From: Lachnospiraceae bacterium UBA1729
GTDB lineage: Bacteria > Bacillota > Clostridia > Lachnospirales > Lachnospiraceae
Length of the DNA stretch: 64,000 nt
Direction: 5' to 3'
Assembly (NCBI GenBank): GCA_002315945.1
Contig: DCIJ01000078.1
Location: 7,714 to 71,713, forward strand
Shown piece after piece: positions 37,141-45,145 of this stretch. Made by a program: the position numbers and the translations under genes. The notes under the pieces are model-generated. The model was not told the DNA's origin and made no database searches. It saw only the letters and a list, made by a program, of their open reading frames with translations. Numbering within the stretch: the first letter of the stretch is position 1; each line of letters begins with the position of its first letter.

Positions 37141-37578
37141 CTATTCCAATGCTTTTTTTAGTCTGAAATTTGTCCTGCCAGATTTTTTTTCATTAGCGAG
37201 TTCATAAATCTCATCTTGTTGTAACAAAAGTCCACTTGGATTTCTGCCTATTATGATATATTGATTTACCGAATCTGAAGCTATATACTGTCGCATTTTA
37301 TCATTTAAAAGAATATCGGCATTATCAATTACAAAGATCTTGCCATTACTGGTTGTTCTTTTGATAGCAGTCTTATAACCTTTATTTTGATCCAGATAGT
37401 TAAAGCATTTTATTCTCTTATCTTCTGCAGACAATTCCTGCAAAAAAGAAAAAACAGCAGACTTTCCAACTCCTGAGTCGCCGACTATAAATGTTATATT
37501 CTGGGTCAAATCTAGGTCTACATCATAGGATGTATGCTTTGTAACTATTTTATTTGTAATTATCGGTTTAATTTTCAT
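37141..37578 (-). CDS. small P-loop NTPase (third gene of unknown operon)
   Basis: A 145-residue protein with Walker A GDSGVGKSA (about 33-41) and Walker B IFVIDNADILL (about 80-90), followed by a sensor-like QYIIIGRNPSG. It is far shorter than typical AAA or ABC ATPases. It overlaps the preceding gene by 11 nt. The gene ends LKKALE just after a run of seven A; a single-base slip there would open a 44-codon extension ending at 37022. The three genes together look like an uncharacterised island system. I do not recognise the family. Confidence 0.7.
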   Translation of the reverse strand: MKIKPIITNKIVTKHTSYDVDLDLTQNITFIVGDSGVGKSAVFSFLQELSAEDKRIKCFNYLDQNKGYKTAIKRTTSNGKIFVIDNADILLNDKMRQYIASDSVNQYIIIGRNPSGLLLQQDEIYELANEKKSGRTNFRLKKALE

Positions 37579-38008
37579 CAGACCACCACTCCTTTAATTC
37601 ATCGTAGGAATTAATATCAATAGTGCCTTTCTTTCCTACTGCTTTTACCTTTTTCATTTCAAATGAAATTAACGGATAATCACAAGTAATATTCCCGTTA
37701 TCTAAGGAATAAATAACATCTAATGCATTTTCTCCACACTCTCGTATATCGAAGATCTTATCCTTGTTATACATAATATTAAGAACAGTTTTGCACCCAG
37801 TAGAAAGCTTATCAATATTTAAAATCCCACCATCAAAGCGCGATCTAATAGTAAATTTATCCACCATTTCAGACTGATCAATTTTAAAAATTATATCAAT
37901 AGCCTTCTCATCAAGTTTTTCAGACGTATATTTATTAAAAAAAATATCATTAAGTTTAATCAATTCCATATCTTTCGGTATAGTTTTCATTTTATATACT
38001 GCTATCAT
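37568..38008 (-). CDS. hypothetical protein (DUF4869-like), second gene of unknown operon
   Basis: A 146-residue acidic protein (IPKDMELIKLNDIFFNKYTSEKLDEKAIDIIFKID, ENALDVIYSLDNGNITCDYPLISFEMK). It resembles small DUF4869-type proteins seen in clostridial islands, but this is a weak recollection. It overlaps both neighbours (4 and 11 nt), so the three proteins are probably made in fixed proportion. Confidence 0.62.
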   Translation of the reverse strand: MIAVYKMKTIPKDMELIKLNDIFFNKYTSEKLDEKAIDIIFKIDQSEMVDKFTIRSRFDGGILNIDKLSTGCKTVLNIMYNKDKIFDIRECGENALDVIYSLDNGNITCDYPLISFEMKKVKAVGKKGTIDINSYDELKEWWSDEN

Positions 38009-38697
38009 AATAGTCCTACCCCGCTAAAAGATTTTTTTAACGACGATTTCTCAACAAGCGTTTTTCTCTTCATTTCATGATCTAAACGATCGACATCCAA
38101 ACCACAAATATCATCTGACTTCCTTTTTGTCCAAGTACAGCAATCATTAACAAAACATTCCCCAAGCTCACTTTTATCGGTTTCAAAACCCGTATTTCTT
38201 GTAATATCCCTAATCAATGAAGCTGCAAGCTGCTCAGAATTCTTACTTACATCGTATTTTGTCAGTTTCCAGAATAGTTTGCGTTCTTCATTGTCAATTC
38301 CTTCAAATATCATTTTCAAAAATATTTCTCGAGCCAAGAGATAATTTTCTCTTTTATCCTTTAAGTTGTCTTCTTTTGCAAATACCCATTCTCCTAATAG
38401 TTCAAATGACAACAATGCAAATTCAAAAGAATGGATTTTAACTATGTATACATTATCCTTGGCCTTAGCAATTTTATTTACTCTTTGTGTCTCGCGCAAT
38501 ACATCTATATTATCCATCGGCATATCCATGAACACATAATATATGTTGTCATCTTCAGGAATCTGCTCTACTGCTTTCCTCAGCTCCGAATTATTCTTTT
38601 TTGACTGTACAATTATTTCTTTGTCTAAAACCTCAAATATTTTGCACCAAAATTCGTATCCGGCACCAGTGTCCTCACACCATACATATTTTTTCAT
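38005..38697 (-). CDS. hypothetical protein, TOPRIM-like signature, first gene of unknown operon
   Basis: A 230-residue protein beginning KKYVWCEDTGAGYEFW, with an acidic Asp-x-x-x-Asp pair in YYVFMDMPMDN near residue 60. The Glu-then-DxD-like order recalls TOPRIM nucleases, but this is not established. The C-terminal 25 residues are Lys-rich. AGGAG precedes the ATG by 6 nt. Pairing with a small P-loop NTPase brings to mind nuclease-ATPase defence systems (inference). Confidence 0.6.
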   Translation of the reverse strand: MKKYVWCEDTGAGYEFWCKIFEVLDKEIIVQSKKNNSELRKAVEQIPEDDNIYYVFMDMPMDNIDVLRETQRVNKIAKAKDNVYIVKIHSFEFALLSFELLGEWVFAKEDNLKDKRENYLLAREIFLKMIFEGIDNEERKLFWKLTKYDVSKNSEQLAASLIRDITRNTGFETDKSELGECFVNDCCTWTKRKSDDICGLDVDRLDHEMKRKTLVEKSSLKKSFSGVGLL

Positions 38698-38717
38698 CCA
38701 GTACTCCTATATTGTTC

Positions 38718-38999
38718 TCATGCGAATTTCTTTGATTCATGTATCAAGACGCAACCATCCATATATCTGGAATAATACTTAATCTGGAGTTTTTCCTTAA
38801 TCATTATATCAAAGCCATCAAGATAATATAATGCAAACCATTGACTTGTCTGATTACCAAGTGGTAGCCCTTTGCCTGGAGCAACTTCATAACTATCAAT
38901 GATTAGATACAGTAGTTCTAATACCTCAACATCTTTAACCCAGGACTTTAATTTATTTTCTCCCTTTTTCAGGAAAGTGTCCCTAATGCTTAGGAACAC
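38718..38999 (-). pseudogene. reverse transcriptase fragment
   Basis: A 93-residue remnant of a retron/DGR-like reverse transcriptase: GKGLPLGNQTSQWFALYYLD followed by IKYYSRYMDGCVLIHESK. The catalytic YxDD box reads YMDG, and both the N-terminal fingers and the thumb are missing, so it is dead. The three-gene operon begins 20 nt after its stop, which suggests replacement of the rest of an older RT element. Confidence 0.75.
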
Positions 39000-39104
39000 C
39001 TAATACTATGAATAATACCACATTTTATACATTTTTTATTTATTTTCCTAGTGTGGGATTTATTTTTACTTACTGATTTTCTCTTTGAATTAGATTTGAA
39101 TTTT

Positions 39105-39139
39105 AGAAAAGCCCTTAGCTTTTGACTAAGGGCTTTTCT
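39105..39139. terminator. terminator of the K+ channel operon
   Basis: Perfect 14-bp arms AGAAAAGCCCTTAG/CTAAGGGCTTTTCT with a 7-nt loop; the T-rich outer arm serves both directions. It begins next to the stop of the 26-codon ORF. Confidence 0.85.
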
Positions 39140-39220
39140 CTACTTAATTCCAAACAATTTACCCAACTTGGCTTGTCTACCTTGTTTGGTTGTTGGTATT
39201 CCACTTTTCTTCTTTGCCAT
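39140..39220 (-). CDS. 26-residue basic peptide downstream of the K+ channel
   Basis: A small ORF beginning MAKKKSGIP and ending KLGKLFGIK, with nine Lys/Arg and no acidic residue. Its ATG overlaps the channel stop (TAATG), with AAGGCGG about 10 nt upstream, and its stop abuts the operon terminator, so it exactly fills the space. It is too short for routine gene finding. It may bind the channel, the membrane or RNA; its role is unknown. Confidence 0.6.
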   Translation of the reverse strand: MAKKKSGIPTTKQGRQAKLGKLFGIK

Positions 39221-39951
39221 TACTTTGTATCCGCCTTCTTACCCTTAAGTTCTTCTAATTCTTCTTGATAACCAGCAATTATAATACCAGCTGGTAAAGC
39301 TACAATTGCAACTCCTAAGATAGCAGATATCATTGTAATAAACTTTCCAATATCACTTGTAGCATACATATCTCCATAGCCAACAGTAGTTAAGCTAATT
39401 GTAGCCCAATAAATAGCATCGTACATTGTCTTAAAAGTCTCTGGTTCAGCATTGAAAATAACCAATGCTGATACAAGCACATAAGCTATGGCAAATCCAA
39501 ATACAACCATTAAGCTGTCCCTTTGTTTCCTAAAGACATTTAATACCATATTGATGTTCTTTGAATATCTGAAAGCCTTAAATACTCTAAATACCTTGAA
39601 TGTTCTAAATAGTCTAAATATCTTCAGTAGACGATATCCATCAGCAAGCACAGTTAATGATGGTAAAATTGAAAGCAGGTCAATAATTGCCATGAAACTA
39701 AATGGATATAATAAGAAAGATAATATTCCTCTATTAAGCTTGATATCAGCGGTAGCAAGTCTTAGTAAATAATCTACAATAAATATTACAACTGTTACTT
39801 TGTCTATTACATTGAACAGCGAGTTAGTACTATGTGTCCATAATGGAATGATACTTATTATTATGGTCAACATCATAAACACATCATAGACTCTGCTGGC
39901 TTTATCTTGTTCTGTTCCTACTTCAATAATTTCATAAAATCTTTTCCTCAT
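39220..39951 (-). CDS. voltage-gated-type potassium channel
   Basis: A 243-residue six-helix ion channel. The S4 segment (107-130) has Arg/Lys at every third position (RLLKIFRLFRTFKVFR). The pore carries the K+ filter TTVGYGD (188-194), followed by a final helix. A short charged coiled tail (YQEELEELKGKK) replaces the usual regulatory domain. The start overlaps the RHH gene by 20 nt with AAGGAG upstream. Confidence 0.92.
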   Translation of the reverse strand: MRKRFYEIIEVGTEQDKASRVYDVFMMLTIIISIIPLWTHSTNSLFNVIDKVTVVIFIVDYLLRLATADIKLNRGILSFLLYPFSFMAIIDLLSILPSLTVLADGYRLLKIFRLFRTFKVFRVFKAFRYSKNINMVLNVFRKQRDSLMVVFGFAIAYVLVSALVIFNAEPETFKTMYDAIYWATISLTTVGYGDMYATSDIGKFITMISAILGVAIVALPAGIIIAGYQEELEELKGKKADTK

Positions 39952-40117
39952 TGGCTAATTGCTCCTTGCATCTATAGGTTGAGTATATCCTTTTTAGATA
40001 CTTGGTTGCAAGCATAAGAATTTCACTCCTCGTACGACCAGTTGCTGAAGCTACCTTATCAAGATCCTCAAGCATGTTCTTTGGCATCCTCATTGATACA
40101 ACTGAACTTTCACCCAT
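39932..40117 (-). CDS. ribbon-helix-helix (CopG-type) regulator
   Basis: A 61-residue RHH protein: the strand VVSMRMPK, then LEDLDKVASATGRTRSEILMLATKYL. It probably dimerises and binds the GC-rich palindrome just upstream of its start. No clear ribosome site precedes the ATG, so initiation may be weak or leaderless. It is directly coupled to the K+ channel gene. Confidence 0.82.
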   Translation of the reverse strand: MGESSVVSMRMPKNMLEDLDKVASATGRTRSEILMLATKYLKRIYSTYRCKEQLANEEKIL

Positions 40118-40122
40118 TAGAG

Positions 40123-40137
40123 CGCGCCCATGGCGCG
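40123..40137 (-). promoter_or_regulatory. GC-rich palindrome at the RHH gene start
   Basis: CGCGCC-CAT-GGCGCG lies 5 bp upstream of the start codon in otherwise AT-rich DNA. It is a candidate autoregulatory operator, or an RNA hairpin hiding the start. Confidence 0.5.
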
Positions 40138-40145
40138 TAAACCAA

Positions 40146-40173
40146 AAAGAGTAGCCTCAACTGGCTACTCTTT
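40146..40173. terminator. bidirectional terminator between pqqD-like and RHH genes
   Basis: Arms AAAGAGTAGCC/GGCTACTCTTT with a 6-nt loop, A-rich on one side and T-rich on the other, 24 nt after the PqqD-like stop. Confidence 0.88.
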
Positions 40174-40196
40174 TTTATTATATTATTTTTCTATAT

Positions 40197-40553
40197 TCAG
40201 TTTTTATTGATTTTATTCTGATAGACTATGTATTCATTGTTGTGGAGAGTCTTCACATACACTGAAAGTCTTTCATATAAGGGTTCACATTTTTCTCCAA
40301 ACTCTTCCTTAACCAGCTTTCCAATATCGTAGACACTTTTTACTCCATCCATATTCTGCCATACAAATGAGCCAAAATCTTCCAGCTCAATCTGACTGGT
40401 TTTGGGGCGCTTGAACAATAGCTGCGCTATGCGGTTAAACAGGCCAGTATTAGGCTGGTTTATCTCCACATGCCCCTGGTCATTAACAGCCCACAGGAAA
40501 CGCGAGTTGTGTTTTGGAATATAGTCCAGAAAATTTTCTTTATTCCCCTTCAT
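40197..40553 (-). CDS. PqqD-like peptide-binding protein
   Basis: A 118-residue protein. The C-terminal 80 residues match the PqqD/RiPP-recognition fold (FGSFVWQNMDGVKSVYDIGKLVKEEFGE). The N-terminal 35 residues precede it as an extension. PqqD domains bind leader peptides for modifying enzymes, but no radical SAM or other RiPP enzyme is nearby. The start overlaps the OPT transporter stop by 1 nt, so a role with peptide transport is suggested. Confidence 0.8.
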   Translation of the reverse strand: MKGNKENFLDYIPKHNSRFLWAVNDQGHVEINQPNTGLFNRIAQLLFKRPKTSQIELEDFGSFVWQNMDGVKSVYDIGKLVKEEFGEKCEPLYERLSVYVKTLHNNEYIVYQNKINKN

Positions 40554-42475
40554 TATTTACTCTTCTTGCCGATTACAGCCTTGCACAGAGTAGCTGCAAG
40601 TAATGCAAATACAAACAGTCCGCCCCAGTTGCCAAGGTTGATCATACCAGAGAGATTTAATGCATCACCAAGTGAAAGCTCAGGATTTACCTTGATAATT
40701 GCAAATACTGCAAGCAGGATACCTACTACACCTTCACCGGCAATAAGACCTGATGAATAGAGAATACCCCTCTCCACTCCAGCCTTCTTTTTCTGCTCAG
40801 CCTCGGCGCCTTCAGTCTTTTTGTGTTCAAAGAACCATCTGATAAGACCACCTACCATCATAGGAGTACTCAGGTGAATTGGCAGGTACAGACCTACTGC
40901 AAATGGAAGTACAGGTATATGTAAGATTTCTACTACAATTGCAATAAATACACCTACAAATACAAGTGTCCAGGGAAGGTTTCCACCCATAACACCTTCA
41001 ACAACCATCTTCATAAGAGTTGCCTGAGGAGCTGGAAGCTCTGCTGAACCATAGCCCCATGCAGCACTTAACAGATAGAGTACACCACCAATGGCAAGGG
41101 CTGATACAACTACACCAATCAGCTCACCAATCTGCTGCTTCTTGGGAGAAGCACCTACAATGTAACCTGTCTTTAAATCCTGTGATGTATCACCTGCAAT
41201 AGCAGCAATGATACAAATAATAGAACCAATTGAAATTGATGCCACCATACCAGGCATTCCAATTGTACCAGTTCCCTTAAGGATGATTGTTGCAATAAGA
41301 AGAGTTGCAATAGCCATACCAGATACTGGGTTATTTGAGCTTCCTACAATACCAACCATTCTTGATGATACTGTAGCAAAGAAAAATCCGAAAACAATAA
41401 TAATGATAGCTCCCAGAAGTGAAACTGGAATTGTAGGAATCAGCCACATAGCAATAGCGATAACTCCAACAGCAATCATAACAATGTTCATGGAAAGATC
41501 TGTATTCAGTCTGTCCTGAACAGATCCCTTCTTGCCATAGCCCTTGAGAGCATCCCTGAAGGTTGTAACAATCATGGGCAGGTTCTTGATAAGACTCATG
41601 ATACCGCCTGCAGCAACTGCACCGGCACCAATATATCTTACATAATTACTCCAGATTGCCCATGTTCCACCAGCACTAAACAGTTCCTCAATAGATATTG
41701 AAGCTGGGAACATAACAGTCTGACCACCTACCAGCACAATAAGGGGCATCAGCACAAACCATGCAACAACACCACCGGCTAACAGATATGAAGAAACCTG
41801 AGCTCCACAGATATAACCTACACCAAGCAGTGCAGGAAGTACGTCCATACCAATTCCAGATCCCTTGTATGCATTGAAACTGAAATCTGCTTCGCTTGGG
41901 AAAATCTTAAGACCGTCTGCTACAAATTTGTAAAGTGCTGCAATACCAAGACCGGTAAATACTGTTGATGCCTTGGCACCACCCTCTTCGCCGGCTACCA
42001 GCACTTCTGCGCAGGCCTGACCTTCAGGATAAGGAAGCACTCCGTGCTCCTGCACTATCAGTGCGTGGCGAAGTGGAATCATAAAAAGCACACCCAGGAC
42101 ACCACCTACCAGTGCTATTAATGCAATTACGTCTAATGAGGGAGCCTTGTCACCACTTTCAGCTGCCCACATAAAAAGTGCCGGAAGAGTAAATATTGCT
42201 CCGGCTGCTACTGATTCACCGGCTGAGCCGATGGTCTGTACCATGTTATTCTCAAGTATAGACTCTCTCTTAAGAATAACGCGGATAATACCCATTGAAA
42301 TAACAGCTGCAGGAATTGATGCTGATACTGTCATACCAACACGCAATCCCAGGTAGGCATTAGCGCCACCAAAGATTACTGCAAGAATTACACCAATGAT
42401 AATTGATGTAACTGTTAACTCGGGCATTACTGTGTCCGCAGGTACATAAGGTTTGAATTCTTTCTTTTCGTTCAT
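40553..42475 (-). CDS. OPT family oligopeptide transporter
   Basis: A 640-residue integral membrane protein with about 15 hydrophobic helices. It has family features such as GGANAYLGLRVGMTVSASIPAAV near the N-terminus, ENNMVQTIGSAGESVAAGAIF and PYPEGQACAEVL. Bacterial OPT members import oligopeptides by proton coupling. The upstream interval has no good promoter that I can define. It is coupled to the PqqD-like gene. Confidence 0.93.
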   Translation of the reverse strand: MNEKKEFKPYVPADTVMPELTVTSIIIGVILAVIFGGANAYLGLRVGMTVSASIPAAVISMGIIRVILKRESILENNMVQTIGSAGESVAAGAIFTLPALFMWAAESGDKAPSLDVIALIALVGGVLGVLFMIPLRHALIVQEHGVLPYPEGQACAEVLVAGEEGGAKASTVFTGLGIAALYKFVADGLKIFPSEADFSFNAYKGSGIGMDVLPALLGVGYICGAQVSSYLLAGGVVAWFVLMPLIVLVGGQTVMFPASISIEELFSAGGTWAIWSNYVRYIGAGAVAAGGIMSLIKNLPMIVTTFRDALKGYGKKGSVQDRLNTDLSMNIVMIAVGVIAIAMWLIPTIPVSLLGAIIIIVFGFFFATVSSRMVGIVGSSNNPVSGMAIATLLIATIILKGTGTIGMPGMVASISIGSIICIIAAIAGDTSQDLKTGYIVGASPKKQQIGELIGVVVSALAIGGVLYLLSAAWGYGSAELPAPQATLMKMVVEGVMGGNLPWTLVFVGVFIAIVVEILHIPVLPFAVGLYLPIHLSTPMMVGGLIRWFFEHKKTEGAEAEQKKKAGVERGILYSSGLIAGEGVVGILLAVFAIIKVNPELSLGDALNLSGMINLGNWGGLFVFALLAATLCKAVIGKKSK

Positions 42476-42602
42476 AACATACCTCTAAAAATTTTTTTTG
42501 CTAGGGCATGTTACCACACAATGCGCAATCTTTCCATCAAATATACAAGGTAAATAATAATTTCATGACAATTCACAAAATATAACGTTATTTTTTGTGC
42601 AA

Positions 42603-42634
42603 AAAAGCAGAATGATATTATACATTCTGCTTTT
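42603..42634 (-). terminator. terminator after the DUF948-like gene
   Basis: Arms AAAAGCAGAATG/CATTCTGCTTTT with an 8-nt loop, followed on the minus strand by TT before TGCAC, 43 nt after the stop. It separates the aldo-keto reductase operon from the OPT gene. Confidence 0.88.
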
Positions 42635-42676
42635 CCCATCAAATTCTATTAAACTTTTGTAATTCAATGCATTATG

Positions 42677-43216
42677 TCAACCAAAAGGTCTCATGAAGTT
42701 AGCCATGGGCTTAACCACACTATACAGATCCTTAATAGCTGCATTCAGCGTATTAATATCCAACGCATCTATCTTCTTCATAGCCTCAGATAAATCCTGC
42801 TGGCTTGAAACAACCAGTCCATTTACATTATTAAGCATTCCACTAATATCTGCCTTGGCCAGATCGGTTGTTACCACTTCCAGCTCAGATGCAACATTTT
42901 CAAGCTCTGCCAGTGTGGAATTGGCCTGTTCCAGCGTAGCCAGAGCAGGTGGCACCAGAATAACTGCAATGGCAATTACTACTACCAGTATAATAAAGGT
43001 AAAGAAAGCACTAAGCCCTGCCATACGGCTCTGCTTTTTAGCATATCTGGCCTGAATATCATTAGATTCCTTCATCTGATTCATCCAGGCAGAATAGTCA
43101 GCCTCTGAAATCTTAATTTCTGTTACCTGCTCAGACATTTTTTCTGTGGTACCTGTTGTATTATCTGTTATGTTATCTGTTGTCATACTTGTAACAGTGT
43201 TCATTTCATTACCCAT
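42677..43216 (-). CDS. DUF948-like single-pass membrane protein
   Basis: A 179-residue protein with a Thr/Asn-rich N-terminal stretch, one transmembrane helix (about 70-92), then a long helical region rich in Leu and Ala heptads (STLAELENVASELEVVTTDLAK) resembling DUF948/methyl-accepting-like coiled coils. The function is unknown. It follows the small GRCDVGSP protein, probably in the same operon as the aldo-keto reductase. Confidence 0.68.
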   Translation of the reverse strand: MGNEMNTVTSMTTDNITDNTTGTTEKMSEQVTEIKISEADYSAWMNQMKESNDIQARYAKKQSRMAGLSAFFTFIILVVVIAIAVILVPPALATLEQANSTLAELENVASELEVVTTDLAKADISGMLNNVNGLVVSSQQDLSEAMKKIDALDINTLNAAIKDLYSVVKPMANFMRPFG

Positions 43217-43293
43217 AATTGCCTATTCCTCCCATAAACATCTCTAGTCAGGGATTATCCAGCATTCCCTCATCTGGAAGCTTTCCGTCCCTT

Positions 43294-43515
43294 TCAGTCG
43301 CATTCAGCCAGATCAAACAATTTTCCCGTGGCAAAGGGACTTCCCACGTCGCATCTTCCATGATGAGACCTCTTTGTATACTCACCCTGAAGCATTTCCT
43401 CAGACATATCCACCTTAAGTCTGCTGACTCCACCTTCCATCATGGAATCCAGCATTCCAATCAAAGCATCTGCGTCTATGCCGTTATCTGTCTTTGATTT
43501 AACTTCTTTATCCAT
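43294..43515 (-). CDS. small conserved-looking protein (HGRCDVGSP motif)
   Basis: A 73-residue protein with an N-terminal helix (ADALIGMLDSMMEGGVSRLKVDM) and a C-terminal HHGRCDVGSPFATGKLFD. The latter looks like a conserved motif with one Cys between Arg and Asp, and recalls small clostridial proteins of unknown role. It starts 5 nt after the aldo-keto reductase stop, so it is translationally coupled. An overlapping ORF in another frame (43248-43433) is considered a shadow. Confidence 0.65.
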   Translation of the reverse strand: MDKEVKSKTDNGIDADALIGMLDSMMEGGVSRLKVDMSEEMLQGEYTKRSHHGRCDVGSPFATGKLFDLAECD

Positions 43516-43520
43516 AGTGT

Positions 43521-44552
43521 TTACTGTACCTTAACCTCTCCTGCCAACACAAGCTTGTAATCTTCATAATTTTTCTTAAGCAGAGCAGGGGTATCCAGAC
43601 TATAGGGGCATTTATTATGACATGCATTACAGCCGGTACACTTTTCTATCTTCTTCATTTCCTGCTGCATATTCTCTGACAGCCAGCCGGCTGAAGGTGC
43701 TCTTCTGAGCATCAGGGACATGCGGGCACACTGATTTATCATAATGCCCTGGGGACATGGCATACAGTAGCCACAGCCTCTGCAGAATTCTCCCATTATC
43801 TCAGACTGTTCCTTCTCAATGTAGGCTTTAATCTCTGCATCCATGGAAGGAGCCTCCTCCATATATGCAAGCCACTCCTCCAGTTCATGCTCTCTCTGAA
43901 CTCCCCAGATAGGAAGCACATTGTCATACTGTCTGATAAAAGCCATGGCAGCCTTAGAATTTACAATTAGACCACCTGCCAGACCCTTCATGGCAATAAA
44001 ACCAACATTTTTCTCTTTGCACAGCTGCACCAGCTCAATTTCTCTGGGTGCTGCCAGATAACTGAAGGGATACTGCATAGTCTCGTACAGACCGGAATTC
44101 ACACAGTCAAAGGCCACCTCCAGCTTGTGAGTGGTAATTCCAATATGACGAATCTTCCCTTCCGCTTTTGCCTGAAGCATACACTCATACATACCGGTTC
44201 CGTCACCAGGTTTGTAACACTGGTCTACACAATGGAACTGATACACATCAATGTAATCGGTCTTTAACAGTTTTAAAGAGGTCTCCAGCTGCTGCCAGAA
44301 GGCTTCAGGTGTTCTGGCCATGGTCTTTGTGGCAATATACACCTTCTCTCTCATACCTTCAAAGGCTTCGCCAACCTTTTCCTCAGAATCACTGTATGCT
44401 CTGGCTGTGTCAAAAAATCTCATTCCGCCCTGGTAAGCGCGCCTTAACAATCCCACTGCCACTTCTTTGGAATCTCTCTGAATTGGCAATGCACCAAAAG
44501 CATTCTGTACAACTGTTATTCCGGTACTTCCTAATGTAACGCTGTTTATCAT
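43521..44552 (-). CDS. aldo/keto reductase with C-terminal 4Fe-4S domain
   Basis: A 343-residue protein. The TIM barrel has the catalytic tetrad segments FFDTARAYSDSE (Asp, Tyr), IATKTM (Lys) and YQFHCVD (His). The C-terminus carries a ferredoxin-like pair of clusters (CRGCGYCMPCPQG; CTGCNACHNKCPY). This clostridial subgroup probably takes electrons from ferredoxin. The substrate is unknown. It lies downstream of the ANTAR gene. Confidence 0.9.
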   Translation of the reverse strand: MINSVTLGSTGITVVQNAFGALPIQRDSKEVAVGLLRRAYQGGMRFFDTARAYSDSEEKVGEAFEGMREKVYIATKTMARTPEAFWQQLETSLKLLKTDYIDVYQFHCVDQCYKPGDGTGMYECMLQAKAEGKIRHIGITTHKLEVAFDCVNSGLYETMQYPFSYLAAPREIELVQLCKEKNVGFIAMKGLAGGLIVNSKAAMAFIRQYDNVLPIWGVQREHELEEWLAYMEEAPSMDAEIKAYIEKEQSEIMGEFCRGCGYCMPCPQGIMINQCARMSLMLRRAPSAGWLSENMQQEMKKIEKCTGCNACHNKCPYSLDTPALLKKNYEDYKLVLAGEVKVQ

Positions 44553-44588
44553 ATCTCCACCCGCCTGAGTAATTCATTGCAACAAAAT

Positions 44589-45134
44589 TTATGTTGCCAT
44601 CATCATAACCATTTGTGCCGTTTCAAGCAAGCTTCTTCCACAATCCATACTACTTTTTTGAAGATACCTGAAGGCCTCCGGTTCAGTCATGGCATTTCTA
44701 TCCATAAGTACTGCCTTTGCCCTGTCGATAATACGTTTTTCCTCATCGCTTCTCTGCTTAGGTCCAGCCTTTTTCTTTCTCCTTGGTCTGATAAAGCTGG
44801 AGGTCAGCATCTCAATGGTTGCTATCAGATCCCGCCCCTTAAAGGGATACATAAGCTTTACACAGCCCTCCCTTACAATCTCTACACTTGGATCTGATGT
44901 CAATACAATCATGCAAAAGAATTCCGGCATATAGTCTGCCAGTTCTGAAGCAGACATATCCCTGAGTCTTTTTGTGCATATGACCACGCCGAAATCCCTG
45001 TCATTAATAATTCGTAAGACTTCGGCTCCATTCTGACAGACTTCTATGTCCATCATCAGTCCTGCACTTCTGATCACACCTGCGATTTTGTTAGCATCAT
45101 CAACCTTGGGCATTGATATTAATATATTGCCCAT
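44589..45134 (-). CDS. ANTAR-domain antitermination regulator with degenerate receiver
   Basis: A 181-residue response-regulator-like protein. The N-terminal half has the receiver fold, but the beta3 phospho-acceptor position reads VVICTKR, so no aspartate is present. The C-terminal ANTAR RNA-binding domain (about 125-180) is clear: IIDRAKAVLMDRNAMTEPEAFRYLQ. ANTAR proteins disrupt terminators in leaders of nitrogen genes. It starts 11 nt after glnA, so it is an obvious candidate regulator of this block. Confidence 0.88.
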   Translation of the reverse strand: MGNILISMPKVDDANKIAGVIRSAGLMMDIEVCQNGAEVLRIINDRDFGVVICTKRLRDMSASELADYMPEFFCMIVLTSDPSVEIVREGCVKLMYPFKGRDLIATIEMLTSSFIRPRRKKKAGPKQRSDEEKRIIDRAKAVLMDRNAMTEPEAFRYLQKSSMDCGRSLLETAQMVMMMAT

Positions 45135-45145
45135 ATTTCACCTAC

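Noticed and set aside
40111..40133. Four-codon leader peptide overlapping the RHH start
   Set aside because: ATG GGC GCG CTC TAA precedes the RHH ATG, but it has no ribosome site and lies in the palindrome, so chance is likely.
43248..43433. 61-codon minus-strand ORF overlapping the small GRCDVGSP gene
   Set aside because: It is the alternative frame of the 73-residue protein. The latter has the conserved-looking motif and the 5-nt coupling to the aldo-keto reductase.
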